Shown: positions 1 to 9,320, numbered from the stretch's first letter. The stretch: DNA of 35,959 nucleotides from Bacteroidales bacterium (GCA_017527945.1 JAFXPL010000175.1:1-35959); one strand, 5' to 3'. Translations and numbers: made by a program. The notes: generated by a model from the sequence alone, not told the origin.

Positions 1-47
1 GACATTTCGCTGAATTTCGCCGTCAGATTCTGTATGATTAAATAAGA

Positions 48-118
48 TTTTATTTTTGCCCCCGACTGTCACCTTTTCACTTTTTCACGTTATGATATTA
101 GTGATTAGTGATCAGTGA
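48..118 (+). repeat. 71-bp direct repeat with promoter and leader, copy 1
   Basis: This stretch matches 1060-1130 base for base except at one position (A at 65, G at 1077). It contains a Bacteroidota -7 box, TATTTTTG at 51-58, and a common leader, and it runs into a heptanucleotide array (TAGTGAT-type units) at 99-126. It lies directly upstream of the outer-membrane protein gene, and copy 2 lies directly upstream of the ECF sigma gene. The two genes therefore appear to carry the same promoter and 5' untranslated sequence. Confidence 0.9.
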
Positions 119-126
119 GCAGTGAA
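99..126. repeat. Heptanucleotide tandem array, TAGTGAT type
   Basis: Four 7-bp units follow each other: TAGTGAT, TAGTGAT, CAGTGAG, CAGTGAA. A fifth begins with CAG before the array decays. It sits between the -7 box at 51-58 and the start codon of the following gene, so it is probably transcribed as leader. Confidence 0.85.
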
Positions 127-147
127 CAGCGCTAAACCGATATGGCT

Positions 148-238
148 ATGTATATTAGAAACTACTTCCTTAAGCAGTCCCGGAGGGACAAGACGCGCGA
201 AGCGCTAATAACCCCATACAAGCGCAGCGCAGTGTGGG
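148..238 (+). repeat. Three-hairpin dispersed element, copy 1 (coding)
   Basis: The sequence from the ATG at 148 to 238 matches 12694-12784. Three hairpins are visible: 177-189 (GTCCC, loop GGA, GGGAC), 195-205 (GCGC, loop GAA, GCGC) and 213-238 (CCCATAC paired with GTGTGGG, enclosing GCG-CAG-CGC). In the other copy the same stems have different bases but still pair. The element is translated as the N-terminus of the barrel protein. Confidence 0.85.
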
Positions 239-1038
239 ACTTGGCACCAGAGACAAGTTCGGACTGCGGAGACAGCGATACGGGTGAGCGCAGCGCAATA
301 CGTGCGTGTCTGGCCCTCCTCGTCCTCGTCCTCCTTGCCTCTCCCCTCTTCGCCCAGCACCGCGACACCCTGTACGTGGTGGAGGAAGAGCCTGTCTATG
401 ACACCCTCTTCGTGCACGACACGCTCCGAGTGCACGACACGTTGGTCCCGATGCAGACGGACAAAAACCAACCCGAAAAACGGAAATCAAAAGTCAGCTA
501 TTATCATGCTCTTGGGGTGGATTATGTCCTTCAGCCCTTTGCGATGGAGTATGACAATCAGAAATATTACGAAATGGGGGTTCGTTTGCATGTACTGAAC
601 GGTATCCAATTTAACCCTTGGCTGATACTTTCGCTGGATTTTCAATTTGCATACACGCATGGCTACGACGAAGATTTGACATTCGTTATGCCTATGAAAG
701 GTATCTCCAACGGTTCCAAAAACGGCCTCAGGTCTTTTGAAAACGTCGGTTTCAAATTGGGTTTGGACTTCCGATACCGTTGGTTCAACAGGTTCAAATG
801 GAGTCCTGTCATAGGCATTGCAGGTGGTCCGTCCATAGAATTGACTTCCTACCCGTTACAAGATGGAGAATTCAAGAGTTATTGGGGATGGGGTGGCTAT
901 ATATCCAATTATCTTGGTTGCAGCTACCGATACCGGAACAACAAACAATTGTGGTTCGGGGCAAGCTGGACTGTCGATTTTGGATATGTTTTCATTGCGA
1001 TACCATTACTTGGCTTCAGGTTTGAAATACAGTTGTAG
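148..1038 (+). CDS. Exported outer-membrane beta-barrel protein, unknown function
   Basis: The protein has about 296 residues. It begins with some 50 hydrophilic residues that come from a repeat shared with the gene at 12694. A hydrophobic signal segment ending LASPLFAQ (a signal peptidase I-like site) follows. Next is a short stretch repeating a V-x-D-T pattern (VYDTLFVHDTLRVHDTLV), which looks like a periplasmic linker. The remainder, rich in alternating aromatic and polar residues, ends in GFRFEIQL like a barrel strand. I place it in the outer membrane by inference. An ATG at 142 is also in frame; 148 is preferred because the shared repeat starts exactly there. No specific family was recognised. 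Confidence 0.75.
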   Translation: MYIRNYFLKQSRRDKTREALITPYKRSAVWDLAPETSSDCGDSDTGERSAIRACLALLVLVLLASPLFAQHRDTLYVVEEEPVYDTLFVHDTLRVHDTLVPMQTDKNQPEKRKSKVSYYHALGVDYVLQPFAMEYDNQKYYEMGVRLHVLNGIQFNPWLILSLDFQFAYTHGYDEDLTFVMPMKGISNGSKNGLRSFENVGFKLGLDFRYRWFNRFKWSPVIGIAGGPSIELTSYPLQDGEFKSYWGWGGYISNYLGCSYRYRNNKQLWFGASWTVDFGYVFIAIPLLGFRFEIQL

Positions 1039-1059
1039 TGAACGTAAACGGACCAACAT

Positions 1060-1130
1060 TTTTATTTTTGCCCCCGGCTGTCACCTTTTCACTTTTTCAC
1101 GTTATGATATTAGTGATTAGTGATCAGTGA
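1060..1130 (+). repeat. 71-bp direct repeat with promoter and leader, copy 2
   Basis: Second copy of 48-118, with the TATTTTTG -7 box at 1063-1070. It lies between the barrel-protein gene and the ECF sigma gene and provides the likely promoter of the latter. Its end runs into a heptad array. Confidence 0.9.
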
Positions 1131-1145
1131 TTAGTGAGTGGTGGG
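1111..1145. repeat. Heptanucleotide tandem array, TAGTGAT type, copy 2
   Basis: Units in register are TAGTGAT, TAGTGAT, CAGTGAT, TAGTGAG and the degenerate TGGTGGG. The in-frame upstream ATG of the sigma gene (1127) lies inside this array. That is a reason to prefer the later ATG at 1169. Confidence 0.8.
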
Positions 1146-1168
1146 CAGGCAGTCGGCAACAGTATCGA

Positions 1169-2302
1169 ATGGACAAGGCGAAATTTTGGGAGAAGCAGTA
1201 CCGGAGGGGTCACGGCAGGATTGTCGGGATCTGCTACCGCTATGTCAACGACTGGACGGTGGCGCAGGATCTGGCGCAGGACGTGTTCCTGAAGGCAATG
1301 GAAACCTTCAAGGCCTACCGCGCCTTCGGCCGCTTCGATGCCTGGCTGACCCGCATCGCCGTGAACCACTGCATCGACTACCTGCGACAAAAGCCCGATT
1401 TCATCGCCTTGGAGTCGGAACCCGCCGCCGAACGCCCAGACGAAGACACCGAACCGATTTGGACCGCCGACTTCACAGAGAAGGAGCTGTTGGAAACCGT
1501 CCAGCAGCTGCCGGAACAACAACGGACGGTCTTCAACCTCTACGCCATCGAGGGCTACTCGCACCGGCGCATCGCGGGACTGCTCGACATCTCGGTGGCC
1601 TGCTCCAAGCAGCTGCACCACCGCGCCCGCGTGCGCCTGGGCCAAATGCTCACCGACAAATACAAACAAAAAGAGAACAAGAGGAAAGGATTGCTTATGA
1701 TACCCCTGCTTTTTATCCTGAAACGAACCAACGCCGATTCCCGCCGGTTGGACCGGTTGTACCGTTCCAAATTGTCGGGATTGCGGATGGAATCCGCCGC
1801 CGGAGTCGTCCAAACGGCGGCCACCTCCCCGGGCAAATTCGTCACCGCCATCGCGGCGCACAAGGCCACCCTACTCCTTGTCACGGCCGCGGGCGTCACG
1901 GGCGGCGCCGTCGGTTGGCAGGCGGGTCGTCACCACCCCGTCGCCCCGAACCCGGCCAATGATCCGTCCCCGATGGTAGAGACGGTGCGCGCAATGTCTC
2001 CTGATACGGTTGCGTCTCCGGACACGAATACCTTGACGGAACCCATTGTGGCGACAGATTCCGTTGTAGGAACAAATTCCGTTGTAGGGACGAATCATTA
2101 TTTGCCCTTACGGACCCACACCGAAACGTCACCCGCGACCGTTGTCGTGACACAATCCGACACCTTACTGAAAATGGAAGAAACAACGAATCCCGCCCCC
2201 GTCATCATCACCCAAAAGGTGCCCGTCCGCCGGACCGTCGTGATCCGCGACACCACCATTGTGTCGGACACGGTGTATCAAGTGGATGGGAGCAATAATT
2301 GA
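1169..2302 (+). CDS. ECF sigma factor fused to a membrane-anchored periplasmic tail
   Basis: This 377-residue protein begins with an ECF sigma-70 domain. Region 2 spans about residues 15-80 (AQDLAQDVFLKAMETF, then RAFGRFDAWLTRIAVN), and region 4 spans about 105-160 (LPEQQRTVFNLYAIEGYSHR, a helix-turn-helix). Usual ECF factors are about 170-190 residues and stop here. This one continues with a basic stretch, a predicted membrane helix at about 229-252 (ATLLLVTAAGVTGGAVGW) and a Thr/Val-rich tail. The tail contains an 18-bp duplication (DSVVGTNSVVGTN) and V-x-D-T motifs like those of the barrel protein upstream. By inference, the tail could sense or tether the sigma domain at the inner membrane. 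The start at 1169 excludes the heptad array. Confidence 0.85.
   Translation: MDKAKFWEKQYRRGHGRIVGICYRYVNDWTVAQDLAQDVFLKAMETFKAYRAFGRFDAWLTRIAVNHCIDYLRQKPDFIALESEPAAERPDEDTEPIWTADFTEKELLETVQQLPEQQRTVFNLYAIEGYSHRRIAGLLDISVACSKQLHHRARVRLGQMLTDKYKQKENKRKGLLMIPLLFILKRTNADSRRLDRLYRSKLSGLRMESAAGVVQTAATSPGKFVTAIAAHKATLLLVTAAGVTGGAVGWQAGRHHPVAPNPANDPSPMVETVRAMSPDTVASPDTNTLTEPIVATDSVVGTNSVVGTNHYLPLRTHTETSPATVVVTQSDTLLKMEETTNPAPVIITQKVPVRRTVVIRDTTIVSDTVYQVDGSNN
2058..2093 (+). repeat. 18-bp tandem duplication inside the ECF gene
   Basis: ATTCCGTTGTAGGAACAA at 2058-2075 is followed by a near-identical unit at 2076-2093 (two changes). The period is 18, so the frame is kept. The second unit runs into GTAGGGAC (2084-2091), which loosely pairs with GCCCTTAC (2104-2111). 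It may be a decayed copy of the GTAGAGACG palindrome seen at 2379 and 14290. Confidence 0.6.
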
Positions 2303-2328
2303 CCCGCCGTAAGCAACCGAAAATTTTG

Positions 2329-2336
2329 TACTTTTG
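2329..2336 (+). promoter_or_regulatory. Promoter -7 box (TACTTTTG) of parE
   Basis: TACTTTTG fits TAnnTTTG and lies 110 bp upstream of the parE ATG, after the ECF stop at 2302. The transcript would start near a small hairpin (CCGCATT 2339-2345 with AATGCGG 2352-2358) and then carry the palindrome at 2379-2406, so parE has a structured leader. Confidence 0.6.
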
Positions 2337-2378
2337 CACCGCATTTTCAAGAATGCGGGAAAACCATTATGTAACCTC

Positions 2379-2410
2379 GTAGAGACGCAATGCATGGTGT
2401 CTCTGCAGAC
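2379..2410. repeat. GTAGAGACG palindromic element in the parE leader
   Basis: GTAGAGACGC (2379-2388) pairs with GTGTCTCTGC (2397-2406) through ten pairs including two G-T wobbles, around the loop AATGCATG. The 32 nt from 2379 to 2410 match 14290-14321 at 24 positions, with the 12-nt 3' end identical. From memory, palindromes beginning GTAGAGACG are common in Bacteroidota and cyanobacterial intergenic DNA. Confidence 0.7.
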
Positions 2411-2446
2411 CGGAAAAAACTGATTTGACAATTGTAAGACAGTGAT

Positions 2447-4282
2447 ATGGCAGAATATCAAGATGATAACATTATAACCCTGAATTGGTACGAGCACATC
2501 CGGACGAGACCCGGCATGTACATCGGCAAGAAGGGCGACGGCTCGTCGCACGACGACGGCATCTACGTGCTCCTGAAGGAGGTGATGGACAATGCCATCG
2601 ATGAGTTCATGAACGGCTACGGCAAGGTCATCGACGTCACCATCAAGGAAAACCGCGTGACCGTGCGCGACTACGGGCGCGGCATCCCCTTGAACAAGGT
2701 AGTCGATTGCTACTCCAAGATGAACACGGGGCGCAACTTCAAGGGCGATTTCGCTTCCATCGGCATGAATGGCGTGGGCGTGAAGGCGGTGAACGCGCTC
2801 TCCACACACCTGCTCGTGCAAAGCGTGCGCGACGGTCAGATGAAACGGGCCGAGTTCTCCGCCGGACTGCTGACCAAAGAATATCCCATCGAGGCGACCG
2901 ACGAGAAGAACGGGACGATGGCCTCCTTCCTTCCCGACAACACCATCTTCGAAAACTACGAATGGTACACCGAATACATCGAGGATCTGCTCTGGAACTA
3001 CGTCTATCTGAATCGCGGCCTCACCATCAACTTCAACGGCAAGCGATTCTACTCCAAAAACGGACTGTTGGATTTGCTTAACAAAAAAGTGGGCGACAAC
3101 GCCTTGTATGAGCCCATCTATCTGAAAGACGACAACTTCGAGTTCGCCATGGTCCACACCAACCGGAAATACGGCGAGGAGTACTACACGTTCGTCAACA
3201 GCCAGTACACGGAGCACGGCGGCACCCACCAGCAGGCCATGCGCGAGGCCATTGTCAAAACCTTCCGCGACTTCTTCAAGAAGAACTTCGAGCCCGCGGA
3301 TGTCCGCAATTCCGTCGTTGCCAACATGTCCATCAAGGTCAAAGACCCCATTTTCGACTCCCAGACCAAAACCAAGTTGGGCTCTGAGCATATTGAGCCG
3401 GGCGGGCAGACTATCCGCAACTACGTGAACGACATGATCGGCCGCTTGTTGGACAACTACCTGCACAAGCATCCCGATGTGGCCGATGTGATTCTGAAAA
3501 AGATACAAGAAGCTGAAAAAGAGCGTATTGCCATCTCCAATCTGAAAAAGCAGACCAAGGAAATCCAGAAGAAGGTGAGCTTGCACAACAAGAAGCTGCG
3601 CGATTGCAAGTACCACTTCAACACCAACGACTCGCGCGGGCTGGAGACGATGATTTTCATCACCGAGGGTGACTCGGCATCCGGCTCCATCACGCAGTCG
3701 CGCGACGCGAACACGCAGGCCGTGTTCAGTCTGAAGGGTAAGCCGGCGAACATTATCAAGTCGAAGAGCGCCATTTACTCCAACGAGGAACTGAGTCTGC
3801 TGCAGGCCGCGCTCAATATCGAGGATGGCGTTGACGGGCTGCGCTATAACAACATCATCATCGCCACCGATGCCGATGTCGATGGCATGCACATCCGGTT
3901 GCTGCTGCTGGCTTTCTTTCTGAAATACTTCCCCGATGTGGTGCGCACAGGGCATGTGTATGTTCTGCAGACACCGCTTTTCCGCGTCCGCAACAAGCAG
4001 AAGACCGTCTATTGTTATTCCGAGGAGGAAAAGATGCAGGCTATCAAGACGTTGGGAAAGAAACCGGAGATTACACGATTCAAAGGTCTGGGTGAGATTT
4101 CCCCGAAGGAGTTCAAGGGTTTCATCGGGAAGAGCATCCGCTTGGAGCCGGTGGTGTTGGACGCGAAGAGCAACATCGACGCGGTGATCGAGTACTACAT
4201 GGGCAAGAATACGCCGCAGCGGCAGAACTTCATTATGGAGAACCTGAGGGAGGAAATCGACAATTTCTCGGAAGAGTCGTAG
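2447..4282 (+). CDS. parE: DNA topoisomerase IV subunit B
   Basis: This is the 611-residue ATPase/TOPRIM subunit of topoisomerase IV, which decatenates chromosomes together with ParC. The GHKL ATPase domain is intact: KEVMDNAIDEF (about 44-54), YGRGIP, and the ATP lid GMNGVGVKAVNALS. The TOPRIM motifs are EGDSASGS near residue 407 and DADVDGMH near 475. The SASGSITQSRD context matches Bacteroidota ParE rather than GyrB, which has SAGGSAKQGRD. The length is normal and the C-terminus complete. The parC gene, often adjacent in the phylum, is not here; tRNA-Gly and atpD follow. Confidence 0.93.
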   Translation: MAEYQDDNIITLNWYEHIRTRPGMYIGKKGDGSSHDDGIYVLLKEVMDNAIDEFMNGYGKVIDVTIKENRVTVRDYGRGIPLNKVVDCYSKMNTGRNFKGDFASIGMNGVGVKAVNALSTHLLVQSVRDGQMKRAEFSAGLLTKEYPIEATDEKNGTMASFLPDNTIFENYEWYTEYIEDLLWNYVYLNRGLTINFNGKRFYSKNGLLDLLNKKVGDNALYEPIYLKDDNFEFAMVHTNRKYGEEYYTFVNSQYTEHGGTHQQAMREAIVKTFRDFFKKNFEPADVRNSVVANMSIKVKDPIFDSQTKTKLGSEHIEPGGQTIRNYVNDMIGRLLDNYLHKHPDVADVILKKIQEAEKERIAISNLKKQTKEIQKKVSLHNKKLRDCKYHFNTNDSRGLETMIFITEGDSASGSITQSRDANTQAVFSLKGKPANIIKSKSAIYSNEELSLLQAALNIEDGVDGLRYNNIIIATDADVDGMHIRLLLLAFFLKYFPDVVRTGHVYVLQTPLFRVRNKQKTVYCYSEEEKMQAIKTLGKKPEITRFKGLGEISPKEFKGFIGKSIRLEPVVLDAKSNIDAVIEYYMGKNTPQRQNFIMENLREEIDNFSEES

Positions 4283-4358
4283 GGTTTACGACGTTGACAG
4301 CGCTGTAGCCAACGTCGTTCATTGCCGAATTTCCCCGATGAAGGTGAAAATACAAAAA

Positions 4359-4387
4359 AGGCGCAAAAACATTTGCGCCTCTTTTTT
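4359..4387 (+). terminator. Bidirectional intrinsic terminator, parE / tRNA-Gly
   Basis: AGGCGCAAA (4359-4367), loop AACA, and TTTGCGCCT (4372-4380) form a perfect 9-bp stem. A T-run follows at 4382-4388 on the plus strand, and an A-run precedes the stem, giving a T-run on the minus strand. It can stop parE from the left and tRNA-Gly from the right. Confidence 0.88.
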
Positions 4388-4389
4388 TG

Positions 4390-4462
<73 letters not shown>

Positions 4463-4469
4463 TTGCTGA

Positions 4470-6110
<1,641 letters not shown>

Positions 6111-6116
6111 CAAATT

Positions 6117-6353
6117 ATGAAGTTAGAAATCATCACTCCCAGCAGTACCCTGTTCACCGGTGATGTTACGCTGGTGCAGCTTCCTGGAATCGACGGATTG
6201 TTTGAGATTCTGAAATCGCATGCCCCTTTGGTTTCCGCACTGAAAGAAGGGCGTGTGAAGGTCGAGACAACGCAGGGTGAGACGCAGTATTTCGATATTC
6301 GCGGTGGCGTGGCGGAAGTCAGCCACGACAAGATTCTGCTGCTGGCAGAATAG
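6117..6353 (+). CDS. atpC: F1Fo ATP synthase subunit epsilon, short form
   Basis: This 78-residue protein matches only the N-terminal beta-sandwich of epsilon (MKLEIITPSSTLFTGDVTLVQLPGIDG, then FDIRGGVAEV). It lacks the two-helix C-terminal domain that inhibits ATP hydrolysis in the 130-140 residue form. Short epsilons are, as far as I recall, normal in Bacteroidales, so this is probably not a truncation. It is cotranscribed with atpD, and an intrinsic terminator follows about 40 bp after the stop. Confidence 0.93.
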   Translation: MKLEIITPSSTLFTGDVTLVQLPGIDGLFEILKSHAPLVSALKEGRVKVETTQGETQYFDIRGGVAEVSHDKILLLAE

Positions 6354-6394
6354 AAGGGTTGGCATCCCTGCCGACCATTGAAGAGACGAACGAT

Positions 6395-6434
6395 GTGAGA
6401 CATTGAACGAACCGTTTGGTGTCTCACTTTTTTT
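6395..6434 (+). terminator. Intrinsic terminator after atpC
   Basis: GTGAGACA (6395-6402) pairs with TGTCTCAC (6420-6427), followed by seven Ts (6428-6434). It closes the atpD-atpC unit and lies about 60 bp before the end of the convergent truB gene. Confidence 0.85.
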
Positions 6435-6491
6435 GTCGGAATTAAATGAAGTTGTCTTGTCCGGGTAAAGGATGCGCCACACGGCACGCCT

Positions 6492-7223
6492 CTATGATGC
6501 TGGGGTGTCCCGATGTCGGATTTCCGGCTTTATCGCGTCTTCCACGCTTAGACTGCCGATGCGTGTGCGGCGCAGGGCGGTGAGGTGTGCGCCGCTGTCC
6601 AATGCCGCCCCGAAGTCGCGGGCGATGGCGCGGATGTAGGTGCCTTTGGAGCAGCGGATGCGGAAGTCGATCTCCGGTAGCTCGAAGCGGGTGATCTCGA
6701 ACTCGTAAATGGTGATGTTCTTGGCGGCGAGTTGCGCCTCCTCGCCTCGGCGGGCAATCTCGTAGGAGCGTTCACCCTGGTGTTTCACAGCGGAAAACAT
6801 CGGTGGAACCTGCTGTATGTTGCCGGTGAGCGATCGTGCGGCCTCCTCTGCCATCGAGCGGGTGATGTGCTCGTAGGGAAATGTTGCGTCAACGGGCTTC
6901 TCCAGGTCGAAACTCGGGGTGGTGGCCCCCATCAAGAAGGTGCCCGTGTAGGTCTTCTCCTGCGCCTGCAGACTGTCCACCTGTTTGGTCATCTTGCCCA
7001 CGCAAATCAGCAGCAGTCCTGAGGCCAAGGGGTCGAGCGTGCCAGCATGACCCACCTTCACCCGATGCCCGACAGCACGTTGCACTTGTTTGCGTACCTT
7101 GCCCACCACATCGAAGGAGGTGCATTTGTAGGGCTTGTCGAACAGCAGCAAATCCCCTTCCGGGTTGATTTCCAAATCCGGAGGCAACTCGAAGGTGACA
7201 TCGTGGATCATCTTCTTGAGCAT
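6492..7223 (-). CDS. truB: tRNA pseudouridine(55) synthase
   Basis: TruB converts U55 of the tRNA T-loop to pseudouridine. The catalytic motif GHAGTLDPLASG is at residues 58-69, with Asp64 as the nucleophile. The later motif CSKGTYIRAIARDFG is also typical. The length (243 residues) corresponds to the core synthase domain with a short tail; the longer C-terminal PUA domain of E. coli TruB is absent, as in many Bacteroidota. It is the last gene of a minus-strand run after uppP, with a 3-bp gap. MIHDVTF, four codons in, is an alternative start. Confidence 0.95.
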   Translation of the reverse strand: MLKKMIHDVTFELPPDLEINPEGDLLLFDKPYKCTSFDVVGKVRKQVQRAVGHRVKVGHAGTLDPLASGLLLICVGKMTKQVDSLQAQEKTYTGTFLMGATTPSFDLEKPVDATFPYEHITRSMAEEAARSLTGNIQQVPPMFSAVKHQGERSYEIARRGEEAQLAAKNITIYEFEITRFELPEIDFRIRCSKGTYIRAIARDFGAALDSGAHLTALRRTRIGSLSVEDAIKPEIRHRDTPAS

Positions 7224-7226
7224 AGG

Positions 7227-8051
7227 CTACGAAAGACTGAAAATAATCGCTAAAGCTCCGACTATCAAGCAATAGACGGCGAACCAAATCAGTTTTCCTC
7301 TTTTCACGATGTTAATCATCCATTTGCAGGCTAAGCAGCCAGTGATGAAGGCCGCGATGAAGCCAATGGCGAGGGAGCCGAAGGAGATGCCGTTCATGGC
7401 GTTGCCGAAGCCCTCCTTGGCGATGTCAAGCACATCGAGCAGCGCCTCGCCCAGCACGGGCGGGATGACCATCAGGAACGAGAATTGCGCCATCCGCTCC
7501 TTTTTGTTTCCCAAGAGCAGACCCGTGGCGATGGTGGTTCCCGAGCGAGAGAGGCCGGGTAGTACGGCCACCGCTTGCCCGATGCCGATGATGAAGGCAT
7601 GCAGCGGGGAAATCTCCTCACGCTGGCGCGGTTTGGCATAGTAGGAAAAGGCAAGTAGCGATGCCGTGACTAAAAGCATGATGCCGACAATCAACAGGCC
7701 GGAGCCGAAAATGGCCTCTACTTTGTCTTTGAAAAAGACCCCTACGATGCCGATGGGAATCATCGAAATGAGGATGTTGATGGCGAAACGGGTGCCCTCG
7801 TTCAGTCCGGAGTAACTTTTCCACGACTGGTGGGTGAAGAGGTCCTTGAAAATCCAGACGATTTCTTTCCACAGCACTACGAGCGTGCTAAGTACCGTGG
7901 CCACATGAAGTGCCACAATCATCGTGAGGTTCGAGTCGCCTTGCAGTTCAAAAAAGTGCGACAGAATCGTCAGGTGACCGCTGCTGCTGACGGGCAGAAA
8001 TTCGGTCAAACCTTGTACGATGCCCAGGATCAGGGCTTCCAACCAGCTCAT
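7227..8051 (-). CDS. uppP: Undecaprenyl-diphosphate phosphatase
   Basis: This 274-residue multi-pass inner-membrane enzyme (UppP/BacA) dephosphorylates undecaprenyl diphosphate, recycling the lipid carrier for peptidoglycan and surface glycans. Both family motifs are present: [14 protein letters not shown] at residues 13-26 and PGLSRSGTT at 165-173. About eight hydrophobic helices are visible. It lies between the DUF3098 gene (6 bp upstream) and truB (3 bp downstream), so it is very likely in one operon with them. Confidence 0.96.
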   Translation of the reverse strand: MSWLEALILGIVQGLTEFLPVSSSGHLTILSHFFELQGDSNLTMIVALHVATVLSTLVVLWKEIVWIFKDLFTHQSWKSYSGLNEGTRFAINILISMIPIGIVGVFFKDKVEAIFGSGLLIVGIMLLVTASLLAFSYYAKPRQREEISPLHAFIIGIGQAVAVLPGLSRSGTTIATGLLLGNKKERMAQFSFLMVIPPVLGEALLDVLDIAKEGFGNAMNGISFGSLAIGFIAAFITGCLACKWMINIVKRGKLIWFAVYCLIVGALAIIFSLS

Positions 8052-8057
8052 AGAGGA

Positions 8058-8345
8058 TTACAGTTCGGTTTCTTGTTTCGGAGTCCTGGGATGCCACATG
8101 ATGGCCACGATTTCGGTCAACAAACCGAGGAAAATCAAGATCGGAGCCACCACGATGCGGCGGGTGTTGTAGATTTCGCCGTCGAAGGTGTTGCTGGGCA
8201 CGTCGCCGCCGCTCAGGCAGATATAGCCGATGAGGAGCAGCAATGCACCGACACCCATCAGGATGTAATTCATTTTGCGGAAAAGAGGCGGACGATTGCC
8301 TCTCTCAGTGGTTTCAGTTTCAATATTCGAGCTCATAATATTCAA
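8058..8345 (-). CDS. DUF3098 small membrane protein
   Basis: This 95-residue protein has two predicted membrane helices (YILMGVGALLLLIGYICLSGG and IVVAPILIFLGLLTEIVAIMW) separated by a short loop containing FDGEIYNTRRI. This is the DUF3098 pattern found in Bacteroidota between ftsX and uppP. Its function is unknown; the conserved neighbours suggest a role in cell envelope or division. It lies 12 bp after ftsX and 6 bp before uppP. A second Met three codons in (MSSNIE) is an alternative start. Confidence 0.88.
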   Translation of the reverse strand: MNIMSSNIETETTERGNRPPLFRKMNYILMGVGALLLLIGYICLSGGDVPSNTFDGEIYNTRRIVVAPILIFLGLLTEIVAIMWHPRTPKQETEL

Positions 8346-8357
8346 ATTGTTAATGTT

Positions 8358-9242
8358 TTACATATAAAGACGTTCGTCGTCGATGCGGATATAGCGGTTC
8401 ACGGAAAAAGCGGAGATGATCATGGTGAACAACATGCTGAGGATGAACACGGCGGCGAGGATGATGACGATGTGGAGCATGGCGGAGAAGTCAACGAAAT
8501 CGGGTGCCATGCTATTGCCGTAGAGCAGTAGCAACGCCAGCAGCACCACAGCAATCAGTCCGCCCCAGATGCCTTGCAGCATCCCTTTGGTTACAAAGGG
8601 CTTGCGGACAAACCGCGGGGTGGCACCGACCAGCAGCATGCTTTTGATGTTGAACCGTTTGGCATAAATGTTCAGCCGGATGCAGTTGGCCACCAGCAAC
8701 ATGGAGATGATGATGAACACCGCACAGATGGCCAAGATAATCCATTGAATCCGGTGAAAGTTGTTGCTGATGGATTTGACGATCACATCCGGGTAGTCCA
8801 CATCTTGCACGATGGGGTAGCGTTTCAGTTCTTTCGTGATTTTGTTGAGGGAGTCGGTGTTGGCATACTGAGGCTTCACATTGATGATGATGGAGGCGTT
8901 GATGGGGTTGGAAATCACTTCCGTGAAGTTGCTCCCGATGATTTCTTGTGCGGTGCGGGTGTTCTCCTCACGTGACGACACACGGGAGTTTTCGATGTAG
9001 GGCTTCAGCTTGATTTGCTTTTCTAAAGCGTCGATGTCGGCCTCTTTGATGTCAGAATAGAAAAGCACTTCCATCTCGATTTTCTGCGAGAGATTTTGGA
9101 GATAGCGCATGGAGAAAAATGCGAAAAGAGCCAGTGCGCCGATGAAAAACATGGTCAAGGCAATGCTGAAGATGGAGCCGAAAGCGGAAAGCCTGAGACG
9201 GGCTTTCGTTATTCTGTCAATGGAATCCGGATAATTCGCCAT
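8358..9242 (-). CDS. ftsX: Cell division protein FtsX (permease-like)
   Basis: This is the 294-residue FtsX membrane protein, which with FtsE regulates peptidoglycan hydrolases at the septum. An N-terminal membrane helix (IFSIALTMFFIGALALFAFF) is followed by an extracytoplasmic domain and then three helices with the family segment IKSMLLVGATPRFVRKPF. The start MANYPDS (9242) is chosen over an in-frame ATG at 9263, because 9263 coincides with the -7 box TACTTTTG (minus strand, 9261-9268). ftsE is not adjacent, as is common in this phylum. It begins the ftsX-DUF3098-uppP-truB operon. Confidence 0.93.
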   Translation of the reverse strand: MANYPDSIDRITKARLRLSAFGSIFSIALTMFFIGALALFAFFSMRYLQNLSQKIEMEVLFYSDIKEADIDALEKQIKLKPYIENSRVSSREENTRTAQEIIGSNFTEVISNPINASIIINVKPQYANTDSLNKITKELKRYPIVQDVDYPDVIVKSISNNFHRIQWIILAICAVFIIISMLLVANCIRLNIYAKRFNIKSMLLVGATPRFVRKPFVTKGMLQGIWGGLIAVVLLALLLLYGNSMAPDFVDFSAMLHIVIILAAVFILSMLFTMIISAFSVNRYIRIDDERLYM

Positions 9243-9260
9243 AGTAAACTTTTTGCGCCG

Positions 9261-9268
9261 CAAAAGTA
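9261..9268 (-). promoter_or_regulatory. Promoter -7 box of ftsX operon
   Basis: TACTTTTG on the minus strand, about 19 bp before the FtsX start. It is divergent from the plus-strand box TACCTTTG at 9294-9301, leaving only 25 bp between the two boxes, so their upstream elements must overlap. Confidence 0.65.
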
Positions 9269-9293
9269 CAAAAAATTAGGAAACAAAAAATCG

Positions 9294-9301
9294 TACCTTT
9301 G
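9294..9301 (+). promoter_or_regulatory. Promoter -7 box (TACCTTTG) of the MsbA-like gene
   Basis: TACCTTTG lies 19 bp before the ATG at 9321, giving a leader of only about 15 nt. It decides the start: longer in-frame readings beginning at 9096 would overlap ftsX and precede the promoter. Confidence 0.65.
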
Positions 9302-9320
9302 CCGCCGGTTTGAAAATGTC

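Noticed and set aside
2165..3955. A 596-codon open frame on the minus strand opposite parE
   Set aside because: It is antisense to an unmistakable ParE and shows no domain; long antisense frames are expected in GC-rich genes with biased codon use.
6117..6353. A truncated or frameshifted atpC
   Set aside because: The short epsilon form without the C-terminal helices is, to my knowledge, usual in this group; a terminator follows and no leftover coding sequence is seen.
8097..9320. An extended N-terminus of the MsbA-like protein from the in-frame ATG at 9096
   Set aside because: It would overlap the ftsX coding region and precede the -7 box at 9294; the residues before 9321 do not look like the family.
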